A stretch of 64,000 nucleotides of DNA from Lottia gigantea (Eukaryota > Mollusca > Gastropoda > Lottiidae). Position 1 is the first letter of the stretch; each line of letters starts with the position of its first letter. The stretch lies in NCBI RefSeq assembly GCF_000327385.1, contig NW_008709716.1:1081297-1145296 (forward strand), given 5' to 3'. Both the position numbers and the translations under genes were made by a program. The notes under the pieces are model-generated. The model saw only the letters and a program-made list of their open reading frames with translations. It made no database searches and was not told where the DNA came from. Positions 62,101 to 64,000 of this stretch are shown here, piece after piece.

Positions 62101-63008
62101 AAATTTGAATTTATAATGAATATCCGAATTCTTTATACCTCCTTCAACTTCTTCTAAGTAGGCACAAATTCCATTGAGGAAATCCAGTTTTTGTCTGTGT
62201 AGTAATATTATGGGTCGATCTAGGTCTGTTTCAGGAAAATTACTATTAGTCAAGCTATCTTTTTCTGATATAACTGATTTTTCATATAGTGCATTTTGGT
62301 AAAACAGTTGCTGATTTTCTATTTCTATATCAGTTTGATTTTGAAGATGAAGTTGTAGATCTGTAAGGCTGTAAAAAATTGTCTGACCCATAAATAACTT
62401 TTATCTTGGCGATGAGAACTATTCCAGAATATATCTTTATTCAAATGACTGTAAAATCCTTTCAGATTCATTCATTATCAATAATGACACAAGCAACATT
62501 TTAGGGAATTTCTCTAGCAAGAATAATCTGGTTGGCAGTGTTGCAGCAAACGTTAGAAATGAAGTTACCTTTCTTCGGGATTCATATATATTTTGTACAT
62601 CCATGTTGGATTTTGTATGGTAGACATGACTGTTACTGCTACTTTACTTAAAATAGTTTCGGCCTCATTGAAGAACCTGTCAAAGGTCCAAGTCTTTTCT
62701 TCTTGAACTTCTAATAACCCGGCAATTAATGGCGTTATCAGTTGTTTTAAACCACTAAAAAGAAAATTACACTGGTTGTTGAAATAGCTTTTTCTCATTT
62801 ATTCATAAACAGATAGAACATTTACAGCTACTTCGTAGCATTCCAGATTTCATCAAAAGGTTTATCCGTGTAATAGGCCTAATTCGCTTATAATTACCCT
62901 GACAAAGATGTAGATGGCGGTAAATCTTTAACCCATAAAATCCGTCCGTTTTGCTTGAGTTGTACTCCTGCTATAGCACCAGGTGGTCTCTCAAACAGCA
63001 TGTGTCTC
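56151..63008 (-). CDS. TBK1: TBK1/IKK-epsilon-type kinase, last ten exons (5' part outside window)
   Basis: Exons: 63008-62898, 62754-62569, 62368-62139, 61890-61740, 60009-59865, 59565-59456, 58831-58706, 57096-57000, 56708-56632, 56280-56151. All phases agree and introns are GT-AG, giving 453 residues. The first exon, PPGAIAGVQLKQNGRILW, and the second, GLKQLITPLIAG...EEKTWTFDRFF, match the end of the TBK1 kinase domain (PSGAISGVQ; GLQ.LLTPVLA...EKCWGFDQFF). The third exon is the ubiquitin-like domain. DLHYDLQIAKMIGGHMNML onward is the scaffold/dimerisation helix region, and IEASEKIEKCLKRLENV and CLEEEVDILKR fit the C-terminal coiled-coil and adaptor-binding part. The last exon ends SSSEDQTMGTLIL. 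The length fits residues about 265-729 of vertebrate TBK1. The family phosphorylates IRFs, NF-kappaB regulators and autophagy receptors in the cytosol during innate immune signalling. The catalytic lobes (VAIK, HRD, DFG) must lie beyond 64000. Introns hold a 30-bp minisatellite and several transposons. Confidence 0.9.
57344..58454. mobile_element. non-autonomous DNA transposon with about 32-bp inverted ends
   Basis: The left end TGTCACACCTTAAGGTATAG, then CATCAACGTATG is mirrored at the right end as TGTCACACCTTAACTTATAG, then TATCAGCGTATG on the opposite strand. Many extra ATACGC/GCGTAT motifs lie near both ends (57390-57440 and 58190-58440), a subterminal-repeat pattern seen in several cut-and-paste families. 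No transposase frame is present. No target duplication was found by eye, so the superfamily is open. It lies in the intron between the 58831-58706 and 57096-57000 exons of the TBK1-like gene. Confidence 0.65.
59191..59426. mobile_element. MITE with 29-bp inverted ends
   Basis: The left arm AGATTTTTTATTTCTAAGGT, then CAGACCAAT (59191-59219) pairs with the right arm 59398-59426 with two mismatches. The 236-bp element is AT-rich and non-coding. It sits 29 bp from the donor of the 59565-59456 exon of the TBK1-like gene. Confidence 0.75.
60060..61740 (-). repeat. 30-bp minisatellite derived from an exon-intron boundary
   Basis: The minus-strand unit CCAACATATATAACTGTAAG, then TTTAAGCAGT is repeated about 37 times from 60620 to 61740, with two more units at 60060-60120 beyond an inserted transposon. 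Variants read CCAACATAAATTACCGTAAG. The array directly adjoins the exon ending at 61740, whose last bases and donor read CAACATAAATTACT|GTAAGTTTA, the same sequence as the unit. Frames of 290 and 147 residues across it are repeat artefacts. Confidence 0.93.
60121..60620 (+). mobile_element. pogo/Tigger-like element remnant inside the minisatellite
   Basis: CAGTGGAGCCTCGTTTATCC starts at 60123 directly after a TA dinucleotide, the typical terminus and target of pogo-type transposons (CAGTNGAACCTC...ATCCGG). Sequence GTGCGGTTTAACGAAAATCC follows. The opposite end is not clearly conserved (CAACGAGGCATCAT near 60560 may be a decayed match). No transposase frame is seen. It separates two repeat units from the main array. 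Confidence 0.5.
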
Positions 63009-63027
63009 CTAAAAAATACATTGTAAA

Positions 63028-63282
63028 AGATAGCTTGCCAGGCAAGGTAACATACGCCCACTACCAACTGTCAGAAATGATAACAAAGTCTGTAGTGGTT
63101 TAATATGTGAAACCAATCATCCGATTGTTACTAATTTCAAGCTTAACTCAGGACTCATACCAAGTTTCATCAAAAAACAAATAAAAAATGCAGTCTCTAT
63201 CAGGCCTTCAAGCCCAATTAGACGCATTGAATTAATTCAAGAGTCATAACCCCAAAACCATTCATCCAATTATTACCATTTT
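63028..63282 (+). repeat. variant copy of the ATACGCCCAC-ended repeat
   Basis: It starts with AGATAGCTTGCCAGGCAAGG, then TAACATACGCCCAC. The interior is of the variant type seen at 53600-54157 (CCAAGTTTCATCA, CAAGCCCAATTAGACGCATT). It is cut off at 63283 by an oppositely oriented copy. Confidence 0.7.
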
Positions 63283-64000
63283 TATACGCCCACATGAAAT
63301 GGGGGGGCGTATATTGCCGTCACCCATGTCCGTCCGTCCGTCCGTGCACAATTGCTCGTAAACACTCTACATGACACAAATCTTGACGGATTTTGACAAA
63401 ACTTGGTATGAGTGTTCGTAATTACCCAAGGATGAACCTTATTGAAAATCAGAAAAATCGGAAAAACATTTAGTTTGAGTTATTGCCCTTGTTCTTGAAA
63501 ACGCGTTAAATTTTTAGCTCGTAAACACTCTAGAAGGCACAATTCTTGATGGATTTTGACGAAACTTGGCATGAGTGTTTGTTATCAACCAAGGATAAAC
63601 CCTAATGAAAATCAGAAAAATCGAAAAATATTTAGTATGAGTTATTGCCCTTGTTTTTGAAAACACGATCTATTTTTAGATCGTAGACATTCTAGAAGGC
63701 ACTATTCTTGATGGATTTTGACGAAACTTGGCATGAGTGTTTGTTATCAACCAAGGATAAACCTTATTGAAAATCAGAAAAATCGAAAAATATTTAGTAT
63801 GAGTTATTGCCCTTGTTTTTGAAAACGCGTTCAATTTTTAGCTTGTTAACACTTTAGAAGGCAGAATTCTTGACGGATTTTGACGAAACTTGGTTTTATT
63901 ATTCAGTCCTGCGCTGAAGATTGAATATTTGCCTTCTAGAGTTTTCACGAGCTAAAAATTGAACACGTTTTCAAGAACAAGGGCAATAACTCATACTCGA
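63283..64000 (-). repeat. ATACGCCCAC-ended repeat, multi-unit copy running off the window
   Basis: It begins with the terminal hairpin TATACGCCCACATGAAATGG...GGGGCGTAT, then the GTCACCCATGTCCGTCCGTC run, then at least three tandem internal units of about 180 bp (ACAAAACTTGGTATGAGTGT, TTATTGCCCTTGTTCTTGAA). A flip in orientation occurs near 63900-63930, after which the sequence reads as the complementary strand of the unit. It lies in the intron upstream of the first visible TBK1-like exon. Confidence 0.75.

Noticed and set aside
62368-62391. Start codon at 62391 for a separate 97-residue protein
   Set aside because: The acceptor ATTTTTTACAG|C at 62368 links this frame in phase to the preceding kinase exon.

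Overview
The window is AT-rich metazoan nuclear DNA. Small phase-consistent exons, GT-AG introns, a tRNA-derived SINE, several minisatellites and a Polinton in an intron all point to an animal. The gene content (a clan-7 cytochrome P450, a secreted EGF/glycosidase-like protein and a TBK1/IKK-epsilon kinase) suggests a lophotrochozoan, probably a mollusc; that last step is inference. One 50-N assembly gap lies at 33845-33894.

Three host genes can be read exon by exon. (1) Minus strand, 4232-7206: a complete four-exon cytochrome P450 of 499 residues, closest in motifs to the CYP7/CYP8 (prostacyclin synthase-like) group, with an unusually short haem-cysteine loop. (2) Plus strand, 36161-54281: a 15-exon, 772-residue secreted protein with a signal peptide, a run of EGF-like modules, a beta-sandwich, a barrel carrying YSNEVWN and YEGG motifs typical of clan GH-A glycosidases, and a C-terminal extension. 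Its fourth intron is 11.4 kb because it holds a Polinton. (3) Minus strand, 56151-63008: the last ten exons of a TBK1/IKK-epsilon-type kinase (end of the kinase domain, ubiquitin-like domain, scaffold/dimerisation helices, C-terminal adaptor-binding region). Its 5' exons lie beyond the right edge. Genes 2 and 3 converge.

Between genes 1 and 2 there are about 29 kb with no recognisable host gene apart from one possible 46-residue secreted or membrane microprotein (19028-19168). This stretch is dominated by minisatellites (53-bp units near 18 kb, 43-bp units from 24.9 to 27.1 kb, 47-bp units with an eightfold higher-order period from 34.6 to 35.95 kb), a degenerate 58-bp repeat near 29.4 kb, a Tc1-like transposase relic next to the gap, and a copy of a dispersed repeat family whose ends carry the inverted ATACGCCCAC motif.

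The Polinton (about 38.1-49.0 kb) is a broken fossil with capsid, packaging ATPase, penton-like, protein-primed DNA polymerase, fibre-like, protease and integrase parts. Genes in its left half run on the plus strand and those in its right half on the minus strand.

The most unusual host observation is in the TBK1-like gene. A 30-bp minisatellite of roughly 37 or more units fills one intron, and its unit matches the exon-intron boundary at which that intron starts, so the intron carries dozens of copies of its own 5' splice site.
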